Shown here piece after piece: positions 25,634 to 35,521 of a DNA stretch of 64,000 nt. A program made the position numbers and the translations under genes. The stretch spans positions 62,001 to 126,000 of the forward strand of contig SCQP01000014.1 in assembly GCA_004299485.1 (NCBI GenBank), written 5' to 3'. The notes under the pieces were generated by a model. That model ran no database searches. It was given only the letters and a program-made list of their open reading frames with translations, and had not been told where the DNA came from. Origin of the DNA: Acidobacteriota bacterium. GTDB lineage: Bacteria > Acidobacteriota > Terriglobia > Terriglobales > SCQP01. Within the stretch, counting starts at the first letter, position 1. Each line of letters starts with the position of its first letter.

Positions 25634-27673
25634 CGGCGGCAGAGTGCCTTCAGTGTTGTACGCCCGCTGAACCCGTGTAAACCGCCGCGACTGCTGCTCC
25701 CAGTACATGCGCTCGTTGTCGTAGCGCACCAGAATGTTACCCACAAAGTAGGGCGTGTTGCCCTCCAGCCACAATGCTCTGTACTCGCCCCGCAGCGTGG
25801 TCACGCCATCGCGCATGTCCTGCACAAGGCCGTTGATCGAATTAATGCGGTTGAAGATCCGGTTGACCTTGTACGGGGCCTGGCCCGGCTTCCCGGCCTG
25901 CTTGTACAGTTGGGCGATCAGCACCGCGTAAATCGCCTTTTCCCCCACAAAATCAAAGCGGCGGGCGGCAAATTCGACCGGCATCAGCAGTTTCGGGTAG
26001 CGCCGGGCGCCGTCGCGGTGCGCTGCCATCGACGCAATCACATCCTCGGCGAGCAAGCGCACCGGATGTGCCGCTGGCGCCATCTCGCCGTAGATGCGCT
26101 GGCCCTCCGGGCTGAAGGCTTGGTGCCACATCAGCCGGTCGCTGCCATCAGCATGGATGGTCTTCTCCAGCAGCGCATGGATCTGCGTGAGCGTTTCGAT
26201 CTGCTTCAGGAAGAAATGCCCATCGGCGCGGTACAGCGCCCAGTCGTAAGCGCCCTGAAAACGCGGCACCGAAGGCTGCTCTTCCCATCCCTGCGCAGCG
26301 CCCAGCGCAATGCCGTACCAGCAGTAGTCGAACATGCTCTCGCCGTCGTCATTCCAGTTGGTATTGAGAATGCCGGTAGCACCGAGCGCACGGCCGTCAC
26401 GCACGAAGTTGACGATGTTGGGCGTGGCTTCGTTGTAATCCGGGAAAATCCGGCTCCAGTTGCTCACGCCCGGCGCGACCCAGGTCTCCAGACCCGCATC
26501 GGTAAACGGCTGGATGAGCTTCACGAAGCTCTGGCGTGGGGCGTAGTTCCACGGCACCGCGATCATGTCCTTGGGCAATTGCGAAAGCAGCTCGGGGTGG
26601 TTTTGCGCAATGTCGCCCCAGAACAGAATCTTGCGGTGGTAGGGCTCGAGCCGCTGCGCGATGGCCTTAATGTAGTTCAGATACAGCGCCCCGGCGCCTT
26701 CGGCCTTCTGCATCGCCTGTGACCGTCCGGTGCCGAGCGCGATGGTCTCGTCTGCGCCGATGTGAAAGAACGGTCCGGGAAAATATTGCGCCAGCTCGGC
26801 ATACATCTTGCTGATGAAATCGAGCGAGGCGGGGACGGCCGGCGACAGCAGGCCGCCATAGGGCTTCTCCAGCAGATTCTGAAAGCGTTCTTCCCGCAAC
26901 CCCAGGTGGAGATGCCCGAACGCCTCCTGTTCGGGAATCACCGTAATGTGGTACTTCGCCGCCAGTGAGACGATCTCGGTCGCTTCCTCCGGCGTGATCG
27001 CTCCGCCCGGGACCGCCCACACAGGCAGGTTCGAATAGGCGAATGTGTTCTCGAAATACAGCACCAGTGCGTTGATCTTGAACTCCGCCAGCAGTGGGAT
27101 ATCGCGCCGGAACGCGGCCAGCGAAGGAATGGCGCCCCGGCTGAGGTCCATCTGCACCCCGCGCCAGCGCAGCGCCGGCCAGTCCACAATTTGCGTGGCA
27201 TCGGCAACGGCCGCGTCCGCCAGCGGATGAAACAACTGACGGAGCGTTTCCACCCCGTACAGTATCCCCGCAGCGCTTGCCGCAATCACCACCGCCTGCT
27301 TCGGCGACACCAGCAGCACGTAACCTTCGGTCTGCGCTGCCGGCGGCAGACTCACGCCCGCACGCTGCAGCAGTTGTTCGCCACGCTTGCTCTGGGCCCG
27401 CACCAGCAGGATCTCGCCGCTGTGGCCCTGCTTGATCCGCACGGGTAGATGGTCGATGCGGCTCAGCTCCTGCGCCAGCACCTGGGCCGCAGACCGATCC
27501 TGTGCGTTCTTGCTCTCGACCCCAATCGTGACGCGGCGATTCAGAATCAGCGCGCCACCTTGCATCGTAATCTGCCGGGGATAGGGCAGCAGTTCGGGCG
27601 TGCTCGGTGCCGCCGCTGCAACTGCGGCCAAGCATAACAGCAGTATGGTAATGCCCAGGTGGCGCAGGTGCAT
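25598..27673 (-). CDS. secreted family 20 beta-N-acetylhexosaminidase
   Basis: A 691-residue exported GH20 glycosidase that would release terminal GlcNAc or GalNAc from glycans such as chitin or peptidoglycan fragments. It has a signal peptide (MHLRHLGITILLLCLAAVAAA), an N-terminal GH20b-like domain (about 25-150), and a TIM barrel with RWRGVQMDLSRGAIPS. The catalytic Asp-Glu pair is in FHIGADETIALG. A C-terminal helical region of about 200 residues follows the barrel. The gene starts 3 nt after the ftsZ stop, on the same strand and without its own visible promoter, so it is probably co-transcribed with ftsZ. Confidence 0.88.
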   Translation of the reverse strand: MHLRHLGITILLLCLAAVAAAAPSTPELLPYPRQITMQGGALILNRRVTIGVESKNAQDRSAAQVLAQELSRIDHLPVRIKQGHSGEILLVRAQSKRGEQLLQRAGVSLPPAAQTEGYVLLVSPKQAVVIAASAAGILYGVETLRQLFHPLADAAVADATQIVDWPALRWRGVQMDLSRGAIPSLAAFRRDIPLLAEFKINALVLYFENTFAYSNLPVWAVPGGAITPEEATEIVSLAAKYHITVIPEQEAFGHLHLGLREERFQNLLEKPYGGLLSPAVPASLDFISKMYAELAQYFPGPFFHIGADETIALGTGRSQAMQKAEGAGALYLNYIKAIAQRLEPYHRKILFWGDIAQNHPELLSQLPKDMIAVPWNYAPRQSFVKLIQPFTDAGLETWVAPGVSNWSRIFPDYNEATPNIVNFVRDGRALGATGILNTNWNDDGESMFDYCWYGIALGAAQGWEEQPSVPRFQGAYDWALYRADGHFFLKQIETLTQIHALLEKTIHADGSDRLMWHQAFSPEGQRIYGEMAPAAHPVRLLAEDVIASMAAHRDGARRYPKLLMPVEFAARRFDFVGEKAIYAVLIAQLYKQAGKPGQAPYKVNRIFNRINSINGLVQDMRDGVTTLRGEYRALWLEGNTPYFVGNILVRYDNERMYWEQQSRRFTRVQRAYNTEGTLPPLVSDPVAQQRP

Positions 27674-27676
27674 GGC

Positions 27677-28861
27677 TCAGTTCGATGATCCCGGGTTTCC
27701 CTGACCGGGAGTGCTGGAGCTGTTCAGCCGCATGAAGGCCGGAATATCGAGATCGTCCTCGCCCCCTGCGGCCGCAGCCGCCGCCCCGGGTGCGCCCGAT
27801 CCAGCGGGCATGCGCGTGGTGGTGCTCGAAGCCGCTGCAGTGATTACCGGTGCTGCCGGCGGCGTGTGTTTCTGCTGCTGAATATACTCGGCGCGGAAGC
27901 CGGTGGCGATGACGGTGATCTTGATCTGGTCGCCCATCTCCTCATTCAGTGTGGCGCCAAAAATGATGTTGGCATCTTCGTGTGCCGCCGCCTGAATCAC
28001 GCTTGAGGCTTCATTGACTTCCGACAGCATCAGGTTGCTGGAGCCGCTGATATTGATGAGGATGCCGCGCGCGCCGTCGATCGATGTGTTCTCCAGCAGC
28101 GGGCTCGAAATCGCCGACCGCGCCGCTTCCACCGCGCGATGGGGTCCGGTCGCCACCGCCGTGCCCATGATGGCGTAGCCCATGCCGTGCATGATGGTTT
28201 TTACGTCGGCGAAATCGCGGTTAATGATGCCGGGAATCGTGATGATGTCGCTGATCCCCTGCACCGCCTGCCGCAGAATGTCATCGGCAATACGGAAGGA
28301 TTCCACAAACGCCGCATTCTGCGCCACCATCAACAGCCGGTCGTTGGGAATGGTGATCACCGTATCCACCGCTTCGGCCAGTTCCTTCAGTCCCTGCTCG
28401 GCCTGTGCCATGCGACGTTTGCCCTCGAATTGAAACGGCTTCGTCACCACCGCAACCGTCAAGGCGCCGATCTCATTCGCCAGCGAGGCAATCACCGGCG
28501 CCGCGCCGGTGCCCGTACCGCCGCCCAGTCCCGCCGTGACAAATACCATGTCGGCGCCGTCGAGCGCCTCGAGGATCTTTTCGGTATCCTCCAGCGCCGC
28601 TTGCCGCCCGACGTCGGGATCGCTGCCGGCACCGCGCCCGCCCGTCAGCTTGCCTCCAAGCTGAATCTTCACCGGCGCCAGTGACAGCTTGAGCGCCTGA
28701 ATGTCGGTGTTGGCGACGATGAACTCCACGCCATCGAGGTGCGCATCGATCATGCGGTTCACGGCATTGCCGCCGCCGCCACCGATGCCGATGACCTTGA
28801 TTCGTGCCGCTGTGGTTTCGTCCTCATCGAGGACCAGACGAATGGAGGATTCCGAGCTCAT
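27677..28861 (-). CDS. ftsZ: cell division protein FtsZ
   Basis: The tubulin-like GTPase that forms the division ring. The 394 residues contain the GTP-binding [14 protein letters not shown], the tubulin signature [15 protein letters not shown] and the synergy-loop region [12 protein letters not shown] Pro/Ala/Ser-rich linker leads to the conserved tail [11 protein letters not shown], which binds FtsA/ZipA-type partners. It is not in a dcw cluster: its neighbours are GH20 downstream and ilvE divergent, with a 22-bp gap holding a shared TATACT box. No Shine-Dalgarno sequence precedes ATG 28861. Confidence 0.97.
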   Translation of the reverse strand: MSSESSIRLVLDEDETTAARIKVIGIGGGGGNAVNRMIDAHLDGVEFIVANTDIQALKLSLAPVKIQLGGKLTGGRGAGSDPDVGRQAALEDTEKILEALDGADMVFVTAGLGGGTGTGAAPVIASLANEIGALTVAVVTKPFQFEGKRRMAQAEQGLKELAEAVDTVITIPNDRLLMVAQNAAFVESFRIADDILRQAVQGISDIITIPGIINRDFADVKTIMHGMGYAIMGTAVATGPHRAVEAARSAISSPLLENTSIDGARGILINISGSSNLMLSEVNEASSVIQAAAHEDANIIFGATLNEEMGDQIKITVIATGFRAEYIQQQKHTPPAAPVITAAASSTTTRMPAGSGAPGAAAAAAGGEDDLDIPAFMRLNSSSTPGQGNPGSSN

Positions 28862-28869
28862 TTCGGTCT

Positions 28870-28877
28870 AGTATACT
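28870..28877. promoter_or_regulatory. shared symmetrical -10 (AGTATACT) of ftsZ and ilvE
   Basis: The 22-bp divergent gap contains the 8-bp palindrome AGTATACT, which reads TATACT on both strands. On the plus strand the box (28872-28877) is 6 nt from ATG 28884 of ilvE. On the minus strand it (28875-28870) is 8 nt from ATG 28861 of ftsZ. Both transcripts would be leaderless or nearly so, and the two polymerases would compete for one site. -35 elements would lie inside the opposite coding region and are weak. Confidence 0.55.
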
Positions 28878-28883
28878 GACGCC

Positions 28884-29831
28884 ATGGCGCTAACTCCGAG
28901 TGAGAAAATTTGGCGGAACGGCAGCATGGTGGCCTGGGACGACGCCCGCATCCATGTTTTGTCCCACATCGTCAGCTACGGTTCCGGCCTGTTCGAGGGC
29001 CTGCGCTGCTACTCGACCGCCCACGGGCCCGCTATTTTCCGCCTCCGCGACCACATGCAGCGGTTGCTGAACTCAGCCAAGGTCTACCAGATGGAAATCG
29101 GGTTCACCCGCTCCCAGCTCGAGCGCGCCTGCGTCGAACTGATCCGGGTGAATCACCTGCCCCAGGCCTACATCCGGCCCATCGTCCTGCGCGGTTACGG
29201 CAGCATGGGCATCGGCATTAAGGATGGTGACTGCCCGATTGAAACCTATATTGCCGCCTGGAACTGGTCCGATTACCTCGGCGGCAAAACCGTTACTGAA
29301 GGCGTGGACGCCCGCATCGCCTCCTGGACGCGATTGGCGCCCAACACCCTCCCGGTCATGGCCAAAGCCGCCGCCAACTACATGAATTCACAGTTGATCA
29401 AGCAGGAAGCGCTCGCCGACGGTTACCAGGAAGGCATCGCCCTCGACGAAACCGGCCACCTCAGTGAAGGCAGCGGCGAAAACGTCTTTCTGGTGCGGGA
29501 GGGCAAACTCTTTACCCCCCCGCTCAGTTCCTCCGTGCTGCCCGGTATTACCCGCGATTCCATCATCCGCATCGCCGGCGACATGGGGCTGGAGGTCGTG
29601 CAAGAGCCGCTGCCGCGCGAAGCCCTTTATCTCGCCGACGAAGCCTTCTTCTGCGGCACAGCGGTCGAAATTTCGCCCATCAAATCCGTCGACCATCGCC
29701 TCGTCGGCGCCGGCACCCGCGGTCCCATGACCAAGGCCATCCAGGACCGCTTCTTCGCCCTCGCCCGCGGCGAATCTGACGACATCTACGGCTGGCTCAC
29801 ACCCGTGGAGGCCCCAGTCGGAGTGCGGTAA
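28884..29831 (+). CDS. ilvE: branched-chain amino acid aminotransferase, copy 1
   Basis: PLP fold-type IV transaminase (315 residues) acting on Val, Leu and Ile and their 2-oxo acids. Visible signatures are the N-terminal SHIVSYGSGLFEGLRCY, the PLP lysine within VMAKAAANYMNSQL, EGSGENVFLV, and the phosphate-binding end FFCGTAVEISPIKSVD. There is no ribosome site; a TATACT box lies 6 nt before the ATG. It is a different subgroup from the second copy at 37.7 kb and looks like the biosynthetic type. Its TAA overlaps the ATG of the next gene by one base. Confidence 0.93.
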   Translation: MALTPSEKIWRNGSMVAWDDARIHVLSHIVSYGSGLFEGLRCYSTAHGPAIFRLRDHMQRLLNSAKVYQMEIGFTRSQLERACVELIRVNHLPQAYIRPIVLRGYGSMGIGIKDGDCPIETYIAAWNWSDYLGGKTVTEGVDARIASWTRLAPNTLPVMAKAAANYMNSQLIKQEALADGYQEGIALDETGHLSEGSGENVFLVREGKLFTPPLSSSVLPGITRDSIIRIAGDMGLEVVQEPLPREALYLADEAFFCGTAVEISPIKSVDHRLVGAGTRGPMTKAIQDRFFALARGESDDIYGWLTPVEAPVGVR

Positions 29832-30382
29832 TGAGCACGCGAACTCTGCTGACGCTGGCGCAATTCGACGCCCTGCCGCGCGTCGAGCCAAAGAAATATG
29901 AGCTCAGCGAGGGAGAGCTGGTCATGACGGCGTCACCACGGCCGCTGCACGGCATTGTGCGGGAGAAATTGGGGAAGTCGCTAATCATTTTTGCCGACGC
30001 TCACCATCTCGGCAGCGTTTTTTGGGAGATGGAGTTCCATCTGAGTGCCGAGACCGTCCGCATTCCCGATCTGTCGTTTGTAACCTCCGAGCGCATGCGA
30101 CTACAAAACATAGACGAGCGCATTCAGGGTGCGCCGGAACTCGCCATCGAGGTCGTGTCGCCTTCTAACGAACCTAGCGATTTGATCCTCAAAGCCAAAC
30201 AGTACCTGCAAACTGGCGCCAGGCTGGTCTGGATTGTGTACCCGCAAACCCAAATGGTCTACATTTATCGCCCGGGCGAGCGGGTCGAGATTCGCGAAGA
30301 CGGCCAAGTGCTCGACGCGCCTGAGTTGCTGCCCGGCTGGTCCATCCAATTAGGCGAGCTGTTCAGTGTTTCCCGGAGCTAG
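29831..30382 (+). CDS. Uma2-family (PD-(D/E)XK-like) protein, copy 1
   Basis: A 183-residue protein of the Uma2/DUF820 family, a PD-(D/E)XK nuclease-like fold with unknown biological role. The conserved core is visible: [44 protein letters not shown] with the acidic E-x-V-S-P-S motif, and the lysine in KAKQYLQTGARLVWIVYP. The start ATG 29831 overlaps the ilvE stop (TAATG). Copy 2 follows after 10 nt. These genes are common in Acidobacteria and cyanobacteria and may be mobile; no toxin-antitoxin partner is seen. Confidence 0.85.
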   Translation: MSTRTLLTLAQFDALPRVEPKKYELSEGELVMTASPRPLHGIVREKLGKSLIIFADAHHLGSVFWEMEFHLSAETVRIPDLSFVTSERMRLQNIDERIQGAPELAIEVVSPSNEPSDLILKAKQYLQTGARLVWIVYPQTQMVYIYRPGERVEIREDGQVLDAPELLPGWSIQLGELFSVSRS

Positions 30383-30392
30383 GAGGATCGAA

Positions 30393-30938
30393 ATGAGCAC
30401 GCGGACGCTGCTCACGGAGGCCGATTTCGACGCGCTGCCACGCGAGGAGGGGAAAGCCTATGAACTCAGCGAAGGCGAACTCGTTGTGACCGCCTCTCCC
30501 CGGCTGCTACATAACCTGGTGCGTGAGCGCCTACACCTTTCGCTCGGAGCATTCTGTCAGGAGCACAAACTTGGCGTATTGCTCACCGAGATGGACTGTC
30601 GCCTGGCAACCGCTACGATCCGCATACCCGATTTTGCCTTCGTGACCGCCGGCCGGCTTCGAGACATGGATCTGAACGACCGCATCGAGGGTGCCCCCGA
30701 TCTGGCTGTCGAGATCGTGTCACCCTCGAACAGTCCGGCCGATCTGGCCTTGAAGGTCCGGCAGTATCTGCAAGCCGGCGTGCGGCTGGTCTGGGTGATC
30801 TATCCAGAGACGCGGCTCGTCTGCATTTACCGACCTGACGGCAGCTTTGAATACCGCGAAAACGGCCAGGTCCTCGACGCCCCCAGCATCTTTCCCGGCT
30901 GGAGTCTGCCGCTACCCGATCTGTTCAACGTTAGCTAG
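30393..30938 (+). CDS. Uma2-family (PD-(D/E)XK-like) protein, copy 2
   Basis: A 181-residue paralog of the preceding gene, matching it nearly end to end ([20 protein letters not shown] against [20 protein letters not shown]). The core motifs [27 protein letters not shown] and [18 protein letters not shown] are kept. ATG 30393 is chosen because AGGAGG lies 6 nt upstream; the frame is open nine codons further up but without a ribosome site. The end overlaps the convergent ispG by 8 nt. The pair arose by tandem duplication. Confidence 0.85.
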   Translation: MSTRTLLTEADFDALPREEGKAYELSEGELVVTASPRLLHNLVRERLHLSLGAFCQEHKLGVLLTEMDCRLATATIRIPDFAFVTAGRLRDMDLNDRIEGAPDLAVEIVSPSNSPADLALKVRQYLQAGVRLVWVIYPETRLVCIYRPDGSFEYRENGQVLDAPSIFPGWSLPLPDLFNVS

Positions 30939-32160
30939 CCGTAGCTTCTGCCGTAGCGTAGTGCGAGGCGACGTAGTCTTCCAGAATGGCGATGAACTCG
31001 TCGGCGAGCTGCTCGCCGTGGAGGGTTTTGTAAAGGTGGCCGTCGATGTAGACGGGCGCTTTGGGATCTTCGAACGTACCCGGCAGCGAGATGCCGAGAT
31101 TGGCGTGGCGGCTTTCACCGGGGCCGTTGACGATGCAACCCATCACGGCGACGTTCATCGCCGCAACGCCCGGCCGCTCACGCCGCCATACGGGCATGCG
31201 TTGCTCGATATGGGTCTGAATGCGCTCGGCCATGACCTGAAAAAACGTGCTCGTGGTCCGGCCGCAGCCGGGGCAGGCGGTGACCTGCGGCGCAAACGAT
31301 CGCAGTTCGAGCGATTGCAAAATTTGCTGTGCGACGCGCACTTCCTCGCAGCGGTCGCCCGCCGGCGCCGGAGTGAGCGAGACGCGGATGGTATCGCCGA
31401 TACCCTCCTGCAGCAGCACCGCCATAGCAGCCGTCGAGGCGACAATGCCCTTGGCGCCCATGCCGGCTTCAGTTAAGCCCAGGTGCAGCGGATAATCACA
31501 GGCCGCGGCCAGCTTGCGGTAGACCTGGATTAAATCCTGCACGCCCGATAGTTTCGCGCTCAGAATAATGCGGTCGCGTGGCAGGCCGTGGCGCTCGGCA
31601 GCCTCGGCTGAGTTCAATGCCGAAGCAACGATCGCCTCGATCAGGACCTCCTTAGCGCCGAGTGGTTCGGCGGATTTGGCATTTGCGTCCATCATCCGCG
31701 TCAGCAGCGCCTGATCGAGCGAGCCCCAGTTCACGCCGATACGCACCGGCTTGCCATGCCGCAGCGCGGTTTCGATCAGAACCTGAAAATTGCCGTAATC
31801 CTTGCGGCCGATGTCGGCATTGCCGGGATTGATCCGGTACTTGGCCAGCGCTGCAGCGCAGGCCGGATATTTGGTCAACAGCAGGTGGCCGTTGTAGTGA
31901 AAATCACCGATCAGCGGGACTTGACAGCCATGTGCTTCGAGCCGCTCGCGAATGCGCGGCACGGCTTGGGCGGCAGCTTCGGTATTCACCGTGATGCGCA
32001 CCAGCTCCGAACCGGCACGGGCCAAGGCTCCCACCTGGGCCGCCGTGGCGGCGGCGTCCGCCGTATCGGTGTTAGTCATCGACTGCACGACGATGGGAGC
32101 ATTGCCGCCCACCCACACGCCGCCCACATCGACCGCGACCGTTTTGCGCCGCGAAGGCAT
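30931..32160 (-). CDS. ispG: 4-hydroxy-3-methylbut-2-enyl diphosphate synthase
   Basis: [4Fe-4S] enzyme of the MEP isoprenoid pathway (409 residues) that turns MEcPP into HMBPP. It begins with [15 protein letters not shown], has the TIM-barrel segment [11 protein letters not shown], and the cluster ligands are in the C-terminal half ([13 protein letters not shown] and [11 protein letters not shown]). ATG 32160 shares one base with the rseP stop (TGATG), so the two are coupled. It is the last gene of a cluster with uppS, cdsA, dxr and rseP, together supplying isoprenoid carriers and membrane lipids. Confidence 0.97.
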   Translation of the reverse strand: MPSRRKTVAVDVGGVWVGGNAPIVVQSMTNTDTADAAATAAQVGALARAGSELVRITVNTEAAAQAVPRIRERLEAHGCQVPLIGDFHYNGHLLLTKYPACAAALAKYRINPGNADIGRKDYGNFQVLIETALRHGKPVRIGVNWGSLDQALLTRMMDANAKSAEPLGAKEVLIEAIVASALNSAEAAERHGLPRDRIILSAKLSGVQDLIQVYRKLAAACDYPLHLGLTEAGMGAKGIVASTAAMAVLLQEGIGDTIRVSLTPAPAGDRCEEVRVAQQILQSLELRSFAPQVTACPGCGRTTSTFFQVMAERIQTHIEQRMPVWRRERPGVAAMNVAVMGCIVNGPGESRHANLGISLPGTFEDPKAPVYIDGHLYKTLHGEQLADEFIAILEDYVASHYATAEATAS

Positions 32161-33521
32161 CAGTTGCGGACCACAACAGCGCGGACGATGTCGTTGTAGA
32201 CGACCACCGTCATCAGAATCAGCAGGAACGCGAAGCCGGCCTGGTAGACGCGCTCCTTGATCCGGGTCGAGACATCATGCCGCAGGATTGACTCGATGAA
32301 CAGGAACAGAATCATGCCGCCATCGAGCACCGGAATCGGCAGCAGGTTCAGCAGCCCGAGGTTCAGGCTGATGAGCGACGTGACCGAGAACAGCGGCAGC
32401 AGCGTGGGGGCGCGCGCCGCCTCGCCCGTCACTGCCGCAATGCCCACCGGACCTTGCAGCGTCTGGATCGAAGCTTTCTGCGAGACCAGCTTACCGACCA
32501 GATCCAGGATCACCATGCTGTAGCGCTTATTGTCCTGGAGCGAGTGTTGCAGCGCCTCAGAAAACGGCAAACGCAGGAAGGTGGTGTCGCTGGTAAACGC
32601 CGCGCCAATCATCCACTGCCGCTTACTCACATTTTCCGCCAGCGTCGGCGTAACCGGCAGCGTCAGCGACTTCCCGTTGCGTTCCACGGTAAGAGTGATG
32701 GTTTTGCCGGGAGTGCCGAGCTTGACCGAATCCAGAGGCGGCTGCACCGCCTGGATTTCTTCGACCAGATTGCCTGGATCGAGCACTTTACGGCCGTCCA
32801 CGGCCAGCGCCAGATCACCCGGCTTCAACCCTGCCTGCTCGGCCGGCGAATTTTTGTTGACTTCGCCAAAGCGCGTCACTTCTTCGGGCGCCAAACCCAC
32901 CAGCGGCGGATTGCTGTTGCCATCCTGAATCGGCGTCAGCGCGGTGTGCACAACCTGGCCGCCGCGGTCGATGGTCAGCGACAGCGGCCGGTCCACCGAG
33001 ATCGCCGTCTGCATGAACAACGTTTCCCACGTGGGGTTCTGGTTGCCGCCGACCTCGATGATGCGGTCCTGGGGTCGAATTCCTGCCTTGGCGGCGGGCG
33101 AATCCGGCTGCACTTCGGCCACGACGGCCGGGCGGTCCAGGACCGGATTGTGCGGGTATTCGCGCATGTAGACGGGCACCAGCAGTCCGATCGCCAGCAA
33201 AATGTTCATCAACGGTCCGGCAAAGGCGATGATGAAACGCTGCCAGCGCGGCTTGGACAGGAATTCGTCCGGCTTGCCGCTGGGCTGGTCCATCGGATTC
33301 TCACCTGCCATGCGGACGTAGCCGCCCAGAGGAAGCAAGCTGATGCGGTAATCGGTATCCCCGGCCGTAAATCCCATCAGCCGCTTGCCGAAGCCGAGAG
33401 AGAAGGTCTCGACCCGCACGCCGAAAATCTTGGCCGCAATAAAGTGCCCCAGCTCGTGCACGAAGACGATGACGCCCAGGACAATTGCAACCGCAACAAT
33501 GTCAATCAGGATGGGATTCAT
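32160..33521 (-). CDS. rseP: site-2 intramembrane metalloprotease (RseP family)
   Basis: Inner-membrane zinc protease that cleaves transmembrane anti-sigma factors and signal-peptide remnants. The first helix holds the zinc motif [11 protein letters not shown]. Two PDZ-like domains follow (about 125-200 and 210-290, with [10 protein letters not shown] and [10 protein letters not shown]), and the second active-site motif [11 protein letters not shown] lies in a late helix. ATG 33521 is chosen over TTG 33527, two codons upstream; neither has a good ribosome site. The length (453 residues) fits the family. A dxr-rseP order is widespread in bacteria. Confidence 0.95.
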   Translation of the reverse strand: MNPILIDIVAVAIVLGVIVFVHELGHFIAAKIFGVRVETFSLGFGKRLMGFTAGDTDYRISLLPLGGYVRMAGENPMDQPSGKPDEFLSKPRWQRFIIAFAGPLMNILLAIGLLVPVYMREYPHNPVLDRPAVVAEVQPDSPAAKAGIRPQDRIIEVGGNQNPTWETLFMQTAISVDRPLSLTIDRGGQVVHTALTPIQDGNSNPPLVGLAPEEVTRFGEVNKNSPAEQAGLKPGDLALAVDGRKVLDPGNLVEEIQAVQPPLDSVKLGTPGKTITLTVERNGKSLTLPVTPTLAENVSKRQWMIGAAFTSDTTFLRLPFSEALQHSLQDNKRYSMVILDLVGKLVSQKASIQTLQGPVGIAAVTGEAARAPTLLPLFSVTSLISLNLGLLNLLPIPVLDGGMILFLFIESILRHDVSTRIKERVYQAGFAFLLILMTVVVYNDIVRAVVVRN

Positions 33522-33539
33522 GTTCAAAAGTTGACGTGC

Positions 33540-34709
33540 TTAGCAGAGCGCCGCCAGCGCCGAAGCCGCCACTTCGCGCGCCTGCCGATCACAGGCCAGC
33601 GCTTCCGCGACGGTTGATATCGCAGACGCACCCATACGCTGCATCGTTTCCTCCACCACGCGCGCAATCGCCGGAAACTCGATCTGGCCGGCGACAAATG
33701 CCTCCAACGCAACTTCATCTGCTGCGTTGAGAACCGCCCCCGCACCTCCTCCAGCCCGCCATGCCTGCCGTGCCAACTCCAGGCATGGAAAACGCTGATC
33801 GTCCGGGGGCATAAATTCCAGCCGCCCTACCTCTTCTAATTTTAACGGCAAACGCTCCGTCGGGAGCCGGTCCGGATAAGTCAGGGCGTACTGGATCGGG
33901 GTTCTCATATCGGCCGTCCCCAACTGGGCTATGACGGATCCATCGGCAAATTCCACTAGGGAATGAACAATGGACTGAGGATGGACCAGCACACCTACCT
34001 GCGATTCTTCAAGCCCGAACAGGTGGCAGGCCTCCATGATTTCAAAGCCTTTATTCATCAGCGTCGCCGAATCCAGCGTGACCCGCGTGCCCATGTTCCA
34101 GGTGGGATGGCGAAGCGCCTGAGCAGGCGTCACATGGGCCAGCTCCGCCGCCGTGAATGTGCGGAAGGGTCCGCCGGAAGCCGTAAGGATCACGCGGGCC
34201 AGCTCCTGCCGCTTTCCGGCTCGCAGGCACTGATGAACCGCGCTATGCTCGCTGTCAATGGGAAGGATTCTCCCTCGGCCCAACCGTGCTGCTTCCAGCA
34301 AGGCGGCGCCGGAAACCACCAGTGCCTCTTTGTTCGCCAGCGCCACCGTGCAACCGCTGGAAAGGGCAGCCGAAATGGCCTCGAGCGCAGCCACGCCAAC
34401 CACAGCCGCCACCACAAGGTCTGCGCCACACTGGCTGGCCGCGGCCAGCAGGCCCTCCTGGCCGGCGAGAATGCGAGGCGCGTAGTCGAGCTTCTGCCGC
34501 AGCGCTGCAATCGAGTCCTGATTTTTGACGGCGAGGAGTTGAGGCCGAAAGCGGTTCGCCTGTTCTGCAAGGATAGCGACATTGCTGCCGGCGGCAAGAG
34601 CGGTGATCTCAAAGCGGCCGGCGAGGCCTTGAATCACATCCAGCGTGTTGCGCCCGATAGAGCCGGTTGCGCCCAGGATAGCAACGCGGCGCGGTGTAGC
34701 AGAAGACAT
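33540..34709 (-). CDS. dxr: 1-deoxy-D-xylulose-5-phosphate reductoisomerase
   Basis: NADPH-dependent enzyme of the MEP pathway converting DXP to MEP (389 residues). NADPH-binding GATGSIGRNTLDVI is at the N-terminus. The metal/substrate motifs are LPIDSEHSAVHQC, LTASGGPFR and TLMNKGFEIMEA. Start ATG 34709 gives MSSATPRRVAILGATG; the frame is open much further upstream but that stretch is cdsA read in another frame. It lies 8 nt downstream of cdsA and 18 nt upstream of rseP. Confidence 0.96.
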   Translation of the reverse strand: MSSATPRRVAILGATGSIGRNTLDVIQGLAGRFEITALAAGSNVAILAEQANRFRPQLLAVKNQDSIAALRQKLDYAPRILAGQEGLLAAASQCGADLVVAAVVGVAALEAISAALSSGCTVALANKEALVVSGAALLEAARLGRGRILPIDSEHSAVHQCLRAGKRQELARVILTASGGPFRTFTAAELAHVTPAQALRHPTWNMGTRVTLDSATLMNKGFEIMEACHLFGLEESQVGVLVHPQSIVHSLVEFADGSVIAQLGTADMRTPIQYALTYPDRLPTERLPLKLEEVGRLEFMPPDDQRFPCLELARQAWRAGGGAGAVLNAADEVALEAFVAGQIEFPAIARVVEETMQRMGASAISTVAEALACDRQAREVAASALAALC

Positions 34710-34717
34710 TGTTTTTG

Positions 34718-35521
34718 CTAATGAAAGTAGCTTACATAGTACCAAAGCACCGGCGCGGCGAAGAGCAGGGCGTCGATGCGATCGAGGATGCCGCCGTGGC
34801 CAGGCAGCAGGTTGCTCGAATCCTTTACCTGGGCGCCGCGTTTGAATAGCGATTCCACCAGATCGCCGATTTGCGCCGCGACATTGATGACACCGCCGAG
34901 CACCGCCATTTCCACGATCGGCCAGTGGCCCGGCGCGACATCGAACCATGCTCCAAATCCAGCTCCCAAGAGGATGGCGACGACAAGCGATGCGGCCGCA
35001 CCCTCCCAGGTCTTTTTCGGACTGACGCGCGGCGCGATGCGATGCCGTCCCCAGGCGCGCCCGGCGTAGAGCGCGGCGGTGTCGCCAATCCAGACGACAG
35101 CAAAGAGAAAGAGCAGCCAAACGATGCCGGCGCTGCTGTTGCGGATGCTACCCAGCAGACCGAGCAATAAGCCCAGATAAAATGCGCCGAACAAGGTCAG
35201 ACTGGCGTTGGAGGCGTGCGTGGCCATCAAACTCGGCTGGCACAGGGCCCGAATCCCGAGCGCCAGCAGCAGGCCCACCAGCACCGCGACCCAAACTTGC
35301 TCTCCGACGGTCATTGCCGTGAGCACCACAAAGGCACCTGTGGCCACGGAGCCGATCCAGAGGAAGGGCGAGGCGCCACACGCGCGCGCGAGGCCGTAAA
35401 ATTCATGCGCGCCCAAAATGGCTACCGCCGCGAGGAGCACAGTAAATAGCCAGGCCGGCGCCCACACCACTACCGCCAGCACTGGAATAACCAGCGCGAT
35501 CGCAGTCCAGACGCGCATCAT
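34718..35521 (-). CDS. cdsA: phosphatidate cytidylyltransferase
   Basis: Membrane enzyme making CDP-diacylglycerol from phosphatidic acid and CTP, the branch point to all phospholipids. The 267 residues have about seven to eight hydrophobic helices and the C-terminal signature VESLFKRGAQVKDSSNLLPG followed by HGGILDRID. ATG 35521 overlaps the uppS stop by 4 nt. Order and spacing support co-transcription with uppS and dxr. Confidence 0.95.
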   Translation of the reverse strand: MMRVWTAIALVIPVLAVVVWAPAWLFTVLLAAVAILGAHEFYGLARACGASPFLWIGSVATGAFVVLTAMTVGEQVWVAVLVGLLLALGIRALCQPSLMATHASNASLTLFGAFYLGLLLGLLGSIRNSSAGIVWLLFLFAVVWIGDTAALYAGRAWGRHRIAPRVSPKKTWEGAAASLVVAILLGAGFGAWFDVAPGHWPIVEMAVLGGVINVAAQIGDLVESLFKRGAQVKDSSNLLPGHGGILDRIDALLFAAPVLWYYVSYFH

